From Epiperipatus broadwayi (Eukaryota > Onychophora > Udeonychophora > Euonychophora > Peripatidae), in assembly GCA_028023455.1 (NCBI GenBank), contig JAQFVV010012394.1:29279010-29343009 (forward strand): a stretch of DNA of 64,000 nt, read 5' to 3'. This document shows, one piece after another, positions 11,942-22,014 of the stretch. The position numbers and the translations under genes were made by a program. The first letter of the stretch is position 1. The number at the start of each line of letters is the position of its first letter. A model generated the notes under the pieces. It made no database searches and had not been told where the DNA came from. It was given only the letters and a program-made list of their open reading frames with translations.

Positions 11942-12728
11942 CTGAGAGCACTGCATCTAGATCTTAGGATCTAATGCAACCCTCTAGCAACCACCTTTTA
12001 TCTCTACTTAACTATAAAACTATGAGAATGAAATTGAAAACACAAAAAATATTTTCAATCTAAGCTCAATAGCTTATATAGTCATATGGGTCTGAACTCA
12101 GTTCAGCACCCATACATTTTGGTGTCTTTGGCTCTTTTACAACCATAGCCACCACTATCCTATTAGGCAGGATTGGTGTTAAACCATTAAGCATCACATG
12201 ATCACATTCCCTATACTAGCACATTATTTGTTGATAAACAGAGCAAAACTCTCCATACAGTATTGCCACCTGTGCTAAACAGAGTAATAAATGGATGCCA
12301 CAAGCCAGAAACTAGTCTGGGGATATTGGATGAGTAGGCATTAGATAGGGATTTTATGCACAAGCCTTCTGGCATCCATTGATTACTCTGTTTAGCACAG
12401 GTGGCAATACTGTATGGAGAGTTTTGCTCTGTTTATCAACAAATAATGTGCTAGTATAGGGAATGTGATCATGTGATGCTTAATGGTTTAACACCAATCC
12501 TGCCTAATAGGATAGTGGTGGCTATGGTTGTAAAAGAGCCAAAGACACCAAAATGTATGGGTGCTGAACTGAGTTCAGACCCATATGACTATATAAGCTA
12601 TTGAGCTTAGATTGAAAATATTTTTTGTGTTTTCAATTTCATTCTCATAGTTTTATAGTTAAGTAGAGATAAAAGGTGGTTGCTAGAGGGTTGCATTAGA
12701 TCCTAAGATCTAGATGCAGTGCTCTCAG

Positions 12729-12784
12729 ATCCAAAGCTCCTCACTGAAGGCCACAAGCCAGAAACTAGTCTGGGGATATTGGAT
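12729..12784 (+). ncRNA. Hammerhead motif with damaged core
   Basis: Stems I, II and III are as in the other copies. The core reads CUGAAGG because three bases are missing from CUGANGA, so this copy should not self-cleave. Confidence 0.65.
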
Positions 12785-13177
12785 GAGTAGGCATTAGATA
12801 GGGATTTTATGCACAAGCCTTCTGGCATCCATTGATTACTCTGTTTAGCACAGGTGGCAATACTGTATGGAGAGTTTTGCTCTGTTTATCAACAATAATG
12901 TGCTAGTATAGGAAATGTGATCATGTGATGCTTAATGGTTTAACACCAATCCTGCCTAATAGGATAGTGGTGGCTATGGTTGTAAAAGAGCCAAAGACAC
13001 CAAAATGTATGGGTGCTGAACTGAGTTCAGACCCATATGACTATATAAGCTATTGAGCTTAGATTGAAAATATTTTTTGTGTTCAATTTCATTCTCATAG
13101 TTTTGTAGTTAAGTAGAGATAAAAGGTGTTTGTTAGAGGTTGCATTGGATCCTAAGATCTAGATGCAGTGCTCTCAG

Positions 13178-13236
13178 ATCCAAAGCTCCTCACTGATGAA
13201 GGCCACAAGCCAGAAACTAGTCTGGGGATATTGGAT
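13178..13236 (+). ncRNA. Hammerhead ribozyme motif in inverted arm
   Basis: The best-formed plus-strand copy. CTGATGA is at 13193-13199, the GGC/GCC stem II with loop CACAA at 13201-13211, GAA at 13213-13215 and ACTAGT at 13216-13221. C17 is at 13222. Stem I pairs TCCTCA with TGGGGA (one G-U) and, beyond a small internal loop, ATCCAA with TTGGAT. The internal loop and loop II sit where natural type I hammerheads make tertiary contacts. Confidence 0.75.
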
Positions 13237-13633
13237 GAGTAGGCATTAGATAGGGATTTTATGCACAAGCCTTCTGGCATCCATTGATTACTCTGTTTAG
13301 CACAGGTGGCAATACTGTATGGAGAGTTTTGCTCTGTTTATCAACAAATAATGTGCTAGTATAGGGAATGTGATCATGTGATGCTTAATGGTTTAACACC
13401 AATCCTGCCTAATAGGATATTGGTGGCTATGGTTGTAAAAGAGCCAAAGACACCAAAATGTATGGGTGCTGAACTGAGTTCAGACCCATATGACTATATA
13501 AGCTATTGAGCTTAGATTGAAAATATTTTTTGTGTTTTCAATTTCATTCTCATAGTTTTATAGTTAAGTAGAGATAAAAGGTGGTTGCTAGAGGTTTGCA
13601 ATAGATCCTAAGATCTAGATGCAGTGCTCTCAG

Positions 13634-13692
13634 TTCCAAAGCTCCTCACTGACGAAGGCCACAAGCCAGAAACTAGTCTGGGGATATTGGAT
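13634..13692 (+). ncRNA. Hammerhead ribozyme motif, last unit of inverted arm
   Basis: The core is CTGACGA at 13649-13655, GAA at 13669-13671, ACTAGT at 13672-13677 and C17 at 13678. One end base of the outer stem I differs (TTCCAA). Confidence 0.72.
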
Positions 13693-13837
13693 GAGTAGGC
13701 ATTAGATAGGGATTTTATGCACAAGCCTTCTGGCATCCATTGATTACTCTGTTTAGCACAGGTGGCAATACTGTATGGAGAGTTTTGCTCTGTTTATCAA
13801 CAAATAATGTGCTAGTATAGGGAATGTGATCATGTGA

Positions 13838-13852
13838 TACTTTCCTTACTAT
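13838..13852. repeat. 15-bp target-site duplication, right copy
   Basis: An exact duplicate of 10853-10867. Its complement encodes part of the interrupted LINE frame. Confidence 0.85.
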
Positions 13853-13869
13853 TATCATAAATTAACTCA

Positions 13870-13940
13870 CACCTAATATTCTGTTTATATATATATATAT
13901 ATACACTCTATATACTCTCCATATATATATATATATATAC
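13870..13940. repeat. (AT)n microsatellites within the LINE
   Basis: Two AT-dinucleotide tracts are separated by a duplicated acactc/ctctccata segment. They interrupt the LINE frame. Confidence 0.7.
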
Positions 13941-14108
13941 ACTCTTTTTACTCTCCATACTAGTTCTCCATCTCTCTAACTCCCTATTCTTTATTAGTAA
14001 ATCTATTCTTTTATCCCATTCCTTACCACTATAACACTCAACAATCCTCCTAACACAATCATCCCATCTTTTATACAGATATAAATTCTTTATCCAAATC
14101 TTTTCCAT
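13908..14108 (-). pseudogene. LINE ORF2 linker between reverse transcriptase and zinc knuckle
   Basis: The minus-strand frame is rich in charged and aromatic residues, including RWDDCVRRIVECYSGKEWDK and RELERWRTSMESKKSVY. Its orientation and order suit the thumb/linker of the LINE: it lies after the reverse transcriptase at 14360-15270 and before the CKLC region at 10594-10850. It reaches the AT microsatellite and loses frame there. Family recognition is from context rather than from a named domain. Confidence 0.55.
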
Positions 14109-14355
14109 ACCATATTACCTTTCTCACCAATATTGTTACCTGCCCTTTATTCATAACCCAATTAAATATTATTTTAACTATTCTTTTATTATCCACAAAC
14201 TACAATCTACCAAACACTTTCATTTTACATCTCTCATATGAAAACTTGACCATCCCATTTCTCCTTGAATTGCCTTCCTTGCTGTCCATACATCTGCATC
14301 CAATGCATGTCTTCCTACTTCCCTTTGAACTTTTTCTAAGTAATTTAATACCCCA

Positions 14356-14893
14356 TTATTTAACATATAATGCATCATTACCATATGTTAACCCTGCTAC
14401 TGCAACTCCTTTCCATATAATTCTAGCTACATCATATTTATTATATGAAAACAATGTTAATTTCTTTATCAATCCCTTTTTTTTCTTTGCTTCATTTATC
14501 AATTTTTTCTCCCATTCATCCAAATAATTTTTCTGATTACTTAAAATAATTCCCAAATAACTATATCTATTCACCACACTTAACTTAATATCCCCCAACA
14601 AAAATTCTACATATTCTCTTTCCCCAGTATTTATATTTGATTTTTCTTCACTAAATTTAAACCCCATCTCTTTACCCACCCTTGCACATGTTCTCAACAT
14701 AACTTCCATATCTTCTCTTCTTTCTGCACCCAAAAATATATCTGCAAAAAAAAAGACCTGATAAAATATATACTCCTTTACTACCTATTAACGGTATCTC
14801 TATCCCTCTTCCTAATCTTTCTATTGCTCTTTCCATTCCACTCAAATACAATACAAACAAAATAGGTGACAAAGGGCATCCTTGCCTTAGCAC
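14356..14893 (-). pseudogene. LINE reverse transcriptase, second half (broken)
   Basis: The fragment starts with RQGCPLSPILFVLYLSGMER near 14893, the conserved block before the catalytic motif. The catalytic FADD box is damaged: beside a T-rich tract (A run near 14743-14752) the frame shifts and only F-A-D-I can be read. Downstream, the segment with GKEMGFKFSEEKS and then SYLGIILSNQ (14733-14356) is the usual K-in-motif block and YLG region of LINE reverse transcriptases. It cannot make an active enzyme. Confidence 0.8.
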
Positions 14894-14906
14894 CCCATTT
14901 TTAACT

Positions 14907-15270
14907 TTAACTGATTTTTATATTCCCTAATTGATATATATGTATATATATATAATTATTTTCATATAATTTCTTTATAATATCTACTAAAGCTTCATCC
15001 ATTCCCAAATTTATTAAATTTATCCATAATCTATTTCTATTTACTCTATCATATGCCTTCTCTATATCTATAAAACTCATATATAACTGTTTACCTGAAT
15101 TCCTACTCATATCCATAAGTTGTGTAACTACAAATAAACTATCTCCTATATGCCTATCTAATCTAAAACCTCCTTGCATTTCCCCACTACATTATTTCCT
15201 TCCATCCATTTTACAACTCTTCTTGCCACCATATATGAAAAAACTTTATATAAAAAACTTTATATAAAAC
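14907..15270 (-). pseudogene. LINE reverse transcriptase, first half
   Basis: The order is ARRVVKWMEG (about 15180-15240), QGGFRLDRHIGDSLFVV, then FIDIEKAYDRVNRNRLW. These are the finger and motif A blocks of a non-LTR reverse transcriptase, with the catalytic Asp in FIDIEKAYDRV. A single-base frame change near 15175-15185 separates the first block, and the frame ends in an AT microsatellite near 14935. Together with 14356-14893 it forms one dead domain. Confidence 0.8.
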
Positions 15271-15448
15271 TTTCTGGATGTGATACTGTAGCGCCCTCTA
15301 TTGTAAAATCATTTTTTCAATGGAAAGGACACATGTAAATAATGATCAACACAAGATTTCCTACAAGTATGTTTTATGATGAAAAGCAACATGGTTTTTG
15401 TGGAAGAGGTAGATCTTGATAATATTACAAAAATTATCTCAAAAGCCA

Positions 15449-15456
15449 ATCTAAAG
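15449..15456. repeat. 8-bp hAT target duplication, left
   Basis: atctaaag is repeated exactly at 16362-16369. Confidence 0.85.
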
Positions 15457-16361
15457 CAGTGATCTTCAACCTTTTCACACCTGCAGACCAGTAAAAGTAA
15501 GGATAAGATTTTGCGGACCAGCAGAAGTTTACAGATAATTTTTTAGTGGGGGGTTGAGAAATACATTGTCATCACTGAGACAAAAGATAGACACCAAAGT
15601 TATTTTTTGTTTGTTTTTATTTTTAAAAAAAGGTAACAGAAATTGGTTTTAAAAATAAAAGTTTTAGAATGGTATACAAATAAAGCCAAAAAAAATATTG
15701 CCTTATAGGCCAAAAAAAAGTAGGCATATTTTTAAACAAAAAAAAAAAAACAGAAAATGAAACTTGAAAAAGTCAAAAGTTTTGATCTTACTTTATTTTG
15801 GTGTGGTGGGGGTGTATTGAGAAATACTTTGTAAAAGTTAGAAGCAGAACTTATTTTTTGGTTTTTATTTTTAAAAAAAGGTAATAAAAATTGATTTCCA
15901 AAATAAAAAGTTAAAGCCAAAAAAAAAAAAAATCGCCTTATAGCCAAAAAAAAAACCCACTAAAAATGAAATATTAAAAGAGAGAGTAGAAAAAATTTAA
16001 GAGATCAAAAAAAGTCACATTACATTTTATTGTTTAACAATGCTGACAAGCAGCCATGATTGGCTATCAAAAGACAACCGGAGTTTGTGTAGTAAAAAAC
16101 TTTTTTCTACCCACCCCCCAATAAACATCTGTGATAAATAGAAAAACAAATTAATTTATGTATGATTGATTAGATTTTGTTTTTGTTCGTTTTTTTTTTA
16201 ATAAATGTGATGAAAAAATAAATTAAAATTGTTCATATTAATTAAAAGTTTAAAATCTTATTATTTTGTTATTATAAACTTTCTTGCAAGTCTAGCTGCA
16301 AACCCACAGAATACTTCTGCGGCCCGGTGCTGGGCCATGGCTCGGTGGTTGAAGACCACTG
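15457..16361. mobile_element. Non-autonomous hAT DNA transposon
   Basis: The terminal inverted repeats are cagtgatcttcaacc at the left and the complement cagtggtcttcaacc at the right (one mismatch in 15). A perfect 8-bp duplication surrounds the element, as expected for hAT. The subterminal regions contain repeated gcggaccag-like and ggcccggtgctgggcc motifs. The interior holds a diverged internal duplication (about 15540-15720 and 15800-15955) and poly-A tracts but no transposase. It is 905 bp long and would need a transposase in trans. Confidence 0.85.
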
Positions 16362-16369
16362 ATCTAAAG
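16362..16369. repeat. 8-bp hAT target duplication, right
   Basis: The exact partner of 15449-15456. Confidence 0.85.
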
Positions 16370-16401
16370 AATTGCAGTGCAGATAATTTTCGTTGGAAGA
16401 A

Positions 16402-16572
16402 TACGTATTTAAATAATAATTGAACTGCCCTGTAGCTGCAAAGTTCAAGAGCATTTTACAATAAGAGAGTGACCACATCTTACTGTCTTTTAGATCTTTT
16501 TATGTACAGCCATCCAGAACTATTACCAGCCAGAGTTCCAATTTAAATCAGTTTTTATATCTTTTAATGTAA
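16402..16572. repeat. Dispersed repeat family X, copy 2
   Basis: Nearly identical to 10061-10230 in the same orientation. It starts just after the hAT insertion. Confidence 0.7.
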
Positions 16573-17140
16573 TATATATATATATTGATACGAATGGTTT
16601 CACAGTAAAAGATGATTTATAATATGTATATAAATTTAAACAAAAACAACAAAACAAAATCAAATGAATTTTAAAGTAAAAATATCACATTTGATTGGAA
16701 AAATTAGGTAAAGCTTGTCCAAATAAATTACACTTTAAAATATCATACTTTTTAAAATTTTTATATGTACTTCTCCATCCGACACATAGTTATTATTTTC
16801 TTATGGAATACTTCATTGATTGGAATGGTTCATCATTTTCTAAAAGCAATCAGAAAAGAGTAGAGATAGATGTAATAAAAAATTACTGTCTGAGATCATC
16901 TAAAGAACTAATATTTGGATAGCCTAAGTAGTTACAGTCATGAATAGAACAATAATAACAATAATTGTGACAGGAATACTGATAAATAAATTTTAGAATT
17001 ATAATTATCACATAATGTAGTTCAATGGTCCAAGATGCTAGATTAAGTGATGTTAAAAATGGTGTCACAATAACAAAGTACTACAAAATAGTAGAGCTAT
17101 AATTGTGTCCCTTCAACTAATTTTTTATTCCTTCAGCTAA
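16573..17140. other. AT-rich spacer
   Basis: No gene was recognised. Two 60-75-codon frames overlap on opposite strands and carry no motif. Confidence 0.4.
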
Positions 17141-17144
17141 TTTT

Positions 17145-17620
17145 TGCCTTGCTGCTTGGTTTGATGGAATAATAGAATGGTACAGATTGGAGCTCATGTT
17201 TAATGGTTATGGCCTAATTTATCACTTTTGACAAACTTCTTGTAAATTCCCAAGCAATAAACTGACTGATTATTTGCTCTGTATAGTCTAATTCAGGGGT
17301 AAAATGGCAGATTCTGGTATAAACATTTTATAAGTCAAGGTCTAGACTATCATTTTCAGTGTTCAAATTTGTAACTTTTTAAAAATAAATCAATTAGTTA
17401 TTTTCTCTCCATGGTTCAGTGTAGTGCTAAAGTGATAAAATCTGGAGTAGCCCAGTCCATCATTTCTAGTGCTTAAACTTTTTATCAAATCCCAAACAAT
17501 TGATTATTTGTTCTGCTTTGTTTGATAGATGCAAACTCTGGAGCTTAAGTTCTGTTGATCATGGACCAGTTGATCACTTCCAGTGACCCAACATGATATA
17601 AACCACTGACCAATAAATCC
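17145..17620 (+). mobile_element. Tandem cluster of about four diverged SINEs
   Basis: The tail signature (cacttccagtg or cattttcagtg, then a caaacttnttataaat-like stretch, then agcaataaa) repeats at about 17230-17265, 17350-17395 and 17470-17505. A shorter version lies near 17575. Each is preceded by a degenerate tRNA-like head (for example ggtaaaatggcagattctgg). Confidence 0.55.
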
Positions 17621-17892
17621 ATTTAATAATTCATTATATCTAATTCCTATCAACCTTTTTAGGTTACAAATTGAATATGGCACATCTCACACAATTACAT
17701 GAATAAAATCATTGGATTAGAGGTCAGATATAAAAATAAAACATGAAAACAATATATATATATATAAATGAAAACCTTCAATGAGAGAACAAAATAAATA
17801 AAGTAGAAAAAATTGAGAAAAAAAAATCCAGTGAATTACATTCTGCAGAACACCGATCCATTCATAAAATGATAAGTAGTAATAATCAAATA

Positions 17893-18000
17893 AGTTTATT
17901 GGTCAGAAATTTATAAGAAGTGCTAGAACTGGAATTAATTTGAGGATCTTTTGTTTGGGATCGGACACTCGGCCTTTGCACTTAAATCACGTAGGACACA
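17893..18000 (-). mobile_element. SINE copy, minus strand
   Basis: It carries the same tail on the complement (tttattggtcagaaatttat) and a degenerate tRNA-like part containing gatcggacactcggcctttg. It ends at tcacgtaggacaca, which corresponds to the head of the 4563-4814 minus-strand copy. Confidence 0.55.
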
Positions 18001-18359
18001 TAAAAAGGCCATTTGTTAGTCAAATTACTTATTAATGTTCAATGAAAAATCTTCAGCTATTTTTATTAAAAGTAAGATTTTTTAAAGACCACGAAAATAT
18101 AAATCTTGATTAAGTACATCTCAAAAATCTTCATTTACTCTTTATATCTAAATAATTTTATATCTATTAAATTACGAGTGTTATTCTTTCAAATGATATA
18201 AATTACATAGTTTAGAAATTAACTCAACTAATAAGTAAACTTCTACAGTCATATTCTAAGTAGAAAATAACAAAATTACTATTACCCTGATCACGTATAA
18301 GTTTACATAGTCTGACCATAGCAAATGTGGGCAATTTTATATACTACAAACAATTTTAA

Positions 18360-18842
18360 TAAAAGGAGATTTGAACCTAGACTTTCAAGTTTTCCTCTGT
18401 CATCCACTCTATCTAACATACTAGATAGACATGACCACATGCATGTTAAAAAGATAAATGATTTCTAATATACATGTTTCATGCTGAACTGGCAGTCATC
18501 AGTTGGCCCAGATTATCATCTCCACATGTACATATAATCAGTGTTCATATAATAGTGTTCGGTTAATATTAGGATAGAAAATCTACAAACTTTAATGGGT
18601 AGGCTTCAATCCTCTCCATTCTCCAACTCTTCAGCCATCCATGTCATTGAAAATTCGAACACTGACTATATGTATGTGTGGGAGATCATGATCCACACCA
18701 AGTAATGAGTGCTGCTTCAGCACGAAATTCGTACATTGGAGATCATTTATGTTTTTCACGTGAATGTGATCATGTGTATCGGGTTATGTTAAATAGAGTA
18801 AACGACTGAGGGGAGTTTGAAAGTCTCAATTCAAATCCTCTT
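18360..18842. mobile_element. Palindromic tRNA-like element
   Basis: The outer arms are inverted repeats of about 125 bp. Left 18360-18490 (ggagatttgaacctagactt, then catgcatgttaaaaagataa) matches the complement of 18715-18842 (gtctcaattcaaatcctctt and tttttcacgtgaatgtgatc). Each arm, read inward, contains a B-box-like ggttcaaatct and a D-arm-like tagagtgga stretch, so the arms look like tRNA-derived SINE copies in opposite orientation. About 220 bp of unique centre is shared with 8511-8835. Confidence 0.65.
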
Positions 18843-19384
18843 TAATTACATCTACTTTAAGTATATATACTTATACTTAAATATGTAAACAGTTTTTTTA
18901 AAAATTCAACCTAGGAAATTTGATGCAATTATTTCTTAACTACAAAAAGTTACAATTTAATTACTCAAGTCTTCGAGTAATTATTTTTCCAGAAGACTAA
19001 CTAATTTTAAATTATTTATGCATTTAAAGCAATTTATTTCGGCAACAGAATATACAAAAACACATTGACAGCTTTAACAAGAAAATCACCAGAAATCACA
19101 ATATAATTGAAATTCAAGATGTTTTCTCAATAGCTGACGTAAAACTAACGAGAGAAAAAAATGTTCGGTAGTCAAGCGTTACATAACCGTCTCTATAAAC
19201 AAAGTCTGCTAAAAAATGTTATCTTAATAAATGCAGATTTCAATTTATAAAAGCAACAAAATTGTATATCACATTTAGTTAATAATAATGTAAAAATTGA
19301 AATTAAAAAAATATATTAAATAACTGATTTCAATGTATGTGCCAAAATGTTGACTAATATATATATATTTAAAAGAAAATATGT
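18843..19384. other. AT-rich spacer
   Basis: Nothing was recognised. Confidence 0.4.
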
Positions 19385-19595
19385 CTGTGTGTTTGGTACA
19401 GTGGTGGGTTGTTAGACTGTTGTGAATTCCTCTGATCGATATCAATTTTGGCACTTCCAGCGGTCCCCGGATTGTTTCCAGTTCTTACATTTCCGGCGCT
19501 CAAACTTTTTAGATTCCTGAATCGATTTTAGTTCTGACACTTCCGGCGCTCACACTTAACCTAAATTCCTAAATAATGAACCATTCAATTATTTT
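19385..19595 (+). mobile_element. SINE with duplicated tail
   Basis: The tRNA-like head (gtttggtacagtggtgggtt, then ctctgatcgatatcaatttt) is followed by two or three tail units built on cacttccggcgctcaaactt. These are the least decayed tail sequences in the window and may serve as the family consensus. Confidence 0.6.
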
Positions 19596-20034
19596 AAATA
19601 TGTCTGTAGTCACACTTTTTTTTCTTTAACAATTTTTATAATGAAAAGTTATATAACATTGATACAACTTAATAGTCATGGTGATTTCTTTTTTTACTAA
19701 AATGACCGAACTACAATATTTTGGAAAAATGAATTTGGTTAAAGGAGTTGCTGTCATAATGATAAAGTGAAGTTATCAGAAATATCCCCATTTCTGATTG
19801 AATTGCGACAAATGAATATTTACATTCAATGGATTTTCCTCGATTCCCTGTACATAAATTAGAATTGAAAGTCGAATCAGTTCTCATGCTTAATCAAAAT
19901 TTAATCATCAAGGACAGCCTCTGTAATGGTCCCTGTTTATAAATTGTGAATATCATTAGCACTTCATTGCTTAAAAAATTATGATTGGTGATCTCGATGG
20001 AGAAGCTTTGTTCCTTACACATGCAAGTCAGCTA

Positions 20035-20601
20035 CCATTTGTACAGGCAAAACTCTCTATATGTATTGCCACTCAGTGCAAGCCACAGTAATCAATGGAT
20101 GCCAGAAGGCTTGTGCATAAAATCCCCATCTAGTGCCTATTCATCCAATATTCAGCCTAGTTCCTGGCTTGTGGCCTTCATCAGTGAGGAGCTTTGGATC
20201 TGCGAGCACTGCACCTAGATCTTAGGATTTAATGTAACCCTCCAGTAGCCACCTTTTATCTCAACTACAAAACTATGAGACTTAAATTGAAAACACCATA
20301 ATATTTTCAATCCAAGCTCATCAGCTTATATAGTCATATAGGTCTGAACTCAGTTCAGTACCTATACATTTTGGTGTCTTTGGTTCTATAATAACCATAG
20401 CCACCACTATCCTATTAGGCAGGATTGGTTTTAAGCCAATAAACATAATATAATTCACAATCCTTCTGGTATCCATTGATTTCTCTGGCTTGCACTGAGT
20501 GGCAATATGTATAGAGAGTTTTTCCTGTTTTAATAACAGTTATAAGAAAGCATAGAAAATGGTGATCATATAATGTTTATTGACTTAAAAGCCATATGTA
20601 C
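20035..20601. mobile_element. 456-bp-unit family copy with inverted end and short TSD
   Basis: One nearly full forward unit (20045-about 20455) is followed directly by an inverted partial unit (about 20456-20591). The flanks ccatttgtac (20035-20044) and ccatatgtac (20592-20601) agree at nine of ten bases and look like an old target duplication. The hammerhead region at 20143-20199 on the minus strand has CUGAUGA and stem II, but GGAA replaces GAAA and stems I and III are broken. Confidence 0.75.
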
Positions 20602-20911
20602 TATATAAAAGAAAATTTTCTATAATTTTAGCATTTGCTATAACCATCAATAAATCTCAGTGATGGAGTTTTGACAGTGTTAGCTTATATATCAATAGAC
20701 CCTTATTCACCCATGGACAATTATATGTTGCATTGTTAAGGTGTTGCACCAAAACTAGTATGAAATTCAAAATTCTAAAAGTATGAAAATAAATGTGTTT
20801 TCTTTCTTTCAAATTTTGTTAATGACATACACAAATGTAATGTTCAATACAATTTTTTAAATAGGTAAGACTATTGTAATAACTAACATACACATATTAT
20901 CAAAGACTAAG

Positions 20912-21497
20912 TAGGTGTGTGTGTCATTTAATACAACAGAATGCTGTATTGTCAAATGTGAAATGGAAATATGTGGCATTTATTACAACAGCATTTGCTG
21001 TTGTAATAAATAACACATATATTGTCAGATTTTAAATGGAAGTGTGTGCTATTTAATACAATGGCATTTGCTGCTGTAATAAATGGCATGCACATATTGT
21101 CAAATGTTAAGTGGAAGTGTGCACCATTTACTACAACAGCATTTGCTGTTATAATAAATGACATTCACATATTGCCAAATATTAATTGGGGGTCTGTGCT
21201 ATTTACTGCAAAAGCATTTTGTGTTGTGATAAATGACATATACATATTGATAAATGTTAAGTGGGAGTGTGTGCTGTTGTAATAAAAGATGTATACATAT
21301 TCTCAAATATTAAGGCGGAATGTGTGCCATTTACTATAACAGCCTTTGCTGTTGTAATAATGTCATACCCATATCAACGAATGTTAAGTGAGAATTGTGT
21401 TATTTCTACATTTTCTTTTGTAATAAATGATATACACATATTGTCAAATGTTAATTGGGAGTGTGTGCCATTTACTACAACAGCATTTACTATTTAA
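20912..21497. repeat. About 75-bp minisatellite, seven to eight diverged copies
   Basis: The repeated unit contains acatattgtcaaatgttaa, then gtggaagtgtgtgccattta, then acaacagcatttgctgttgt. Copy starts such as 21092 and 21167 give a 75-bp period. Because 75 is a multiple of three, frames stay open and show 25-residue repeats. I read this as a consequence of the period, not as a protein. Confidence 0.8.
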
Positions 21498-22014
21498 ATG
21501 ATTGTATTCAACATTGTATTCAAATATATAAATGTGATTGCTTGTATTTACCTATATATATATATCTTTAAACAAACATCAAGCTGCATTTTCAAAATAA
21601 ATTGTCTTTACTTTTTATTCTCTAATTTTCATTAAAAAATGTTAATTAAAGGTAATAATTCTAAATCAATATTAAACCGTTTTAAAAAAAAAGATTAATT
21701 TTGACACAAATAAAGAATATTGTTGATTGGGAACATTTGGGTTTTATACACAAAAATATTGAGCTAATTTTGAATGCAATATTTGTTTCTGTTTGATCTA
21801 TTGATTAGCTAATAATTGCTCTATGAAATTTCGTAATTTTTTAATGGCATCATGTAATGATTCTTGGACCATGGTTATTCACATAACATCAACAATATTA
21901 TTTACACAGCATGCAATAACATTATACAAATGCCAATAACCCATTCCCGCTAAAATAAAAGTAATACGAACTTTAAAATTTTAAGGGGCTAATTTTTGTT
22001 AATCATCCTAGCTA

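Larger units (their letters stand above)
10868..13837. mobile_element. Palindromic retrozyme-like array of 456-bp hammerhead units
   Basis: Three complete forward units start at 10868, 11324 and 11780 (exact 456-bp spacing). A fourth starts at 12236 and stops near 12300. The sequence then switches to the reverse complement and continues for about 3.4 units (spacings 453, 452 and 456 bp) to 13837. The two arms and all units are almost identical, so the array is young. Each unit carries a hammerhead-like motif, on the minus strand in the left arm and on the plus strand in the right arm. There is no coding capacity. The whole block is one insertion in a LINE with a 15-bp duplication. Diverged relatives lie at 20045, 23418, 44446, 46341 and 48526. 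Confidence 0.85.
10420..15290 (-). mobile_element. 5'-truncated LINE, interrupted by the 456-bp-unit array
   Basis: This non-LTR retrotransposon lies on the minus strand. From 5' to 3' it retains a reverse transcriptase (about 15270 down to 14360), a downstream linker (14108-13908) and, beyond the array insertion, a C-terminal CKLC zinc-knuckle-like region (10850-10594). It ends in a short ACATC-type repeat at 10420-10434, a common form of LINE 3' tail. The endonuclease half is missing, so the copy is 5'-truncated. Frameshifts and a damaged active site show it is dead. The array at 10868-13837 splits it and duplicates 15 bp of its coding sequence. The clade was not assigned. Confidence 0.8.

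Noticed and set aside
10868-13837. CRISPR array or ordinary satellite
   Set aside because: Units are 456 bp without spacers, the two arms are inverted, and a single outer TSD marks a transposition event.
20143-20199. Active hammerhead in the 20-kb copy
   Set aside because: GAAA is changed to GGAA, and stems I and III no longer pair.
21022-21497. Repeat protein with 25-residue units
   Set aside because: The unit is a 75-bp minisatellite with dispersed relatives at 9 kb. The open frame follows from a period divisible by three, and the frame breaks between arrays.
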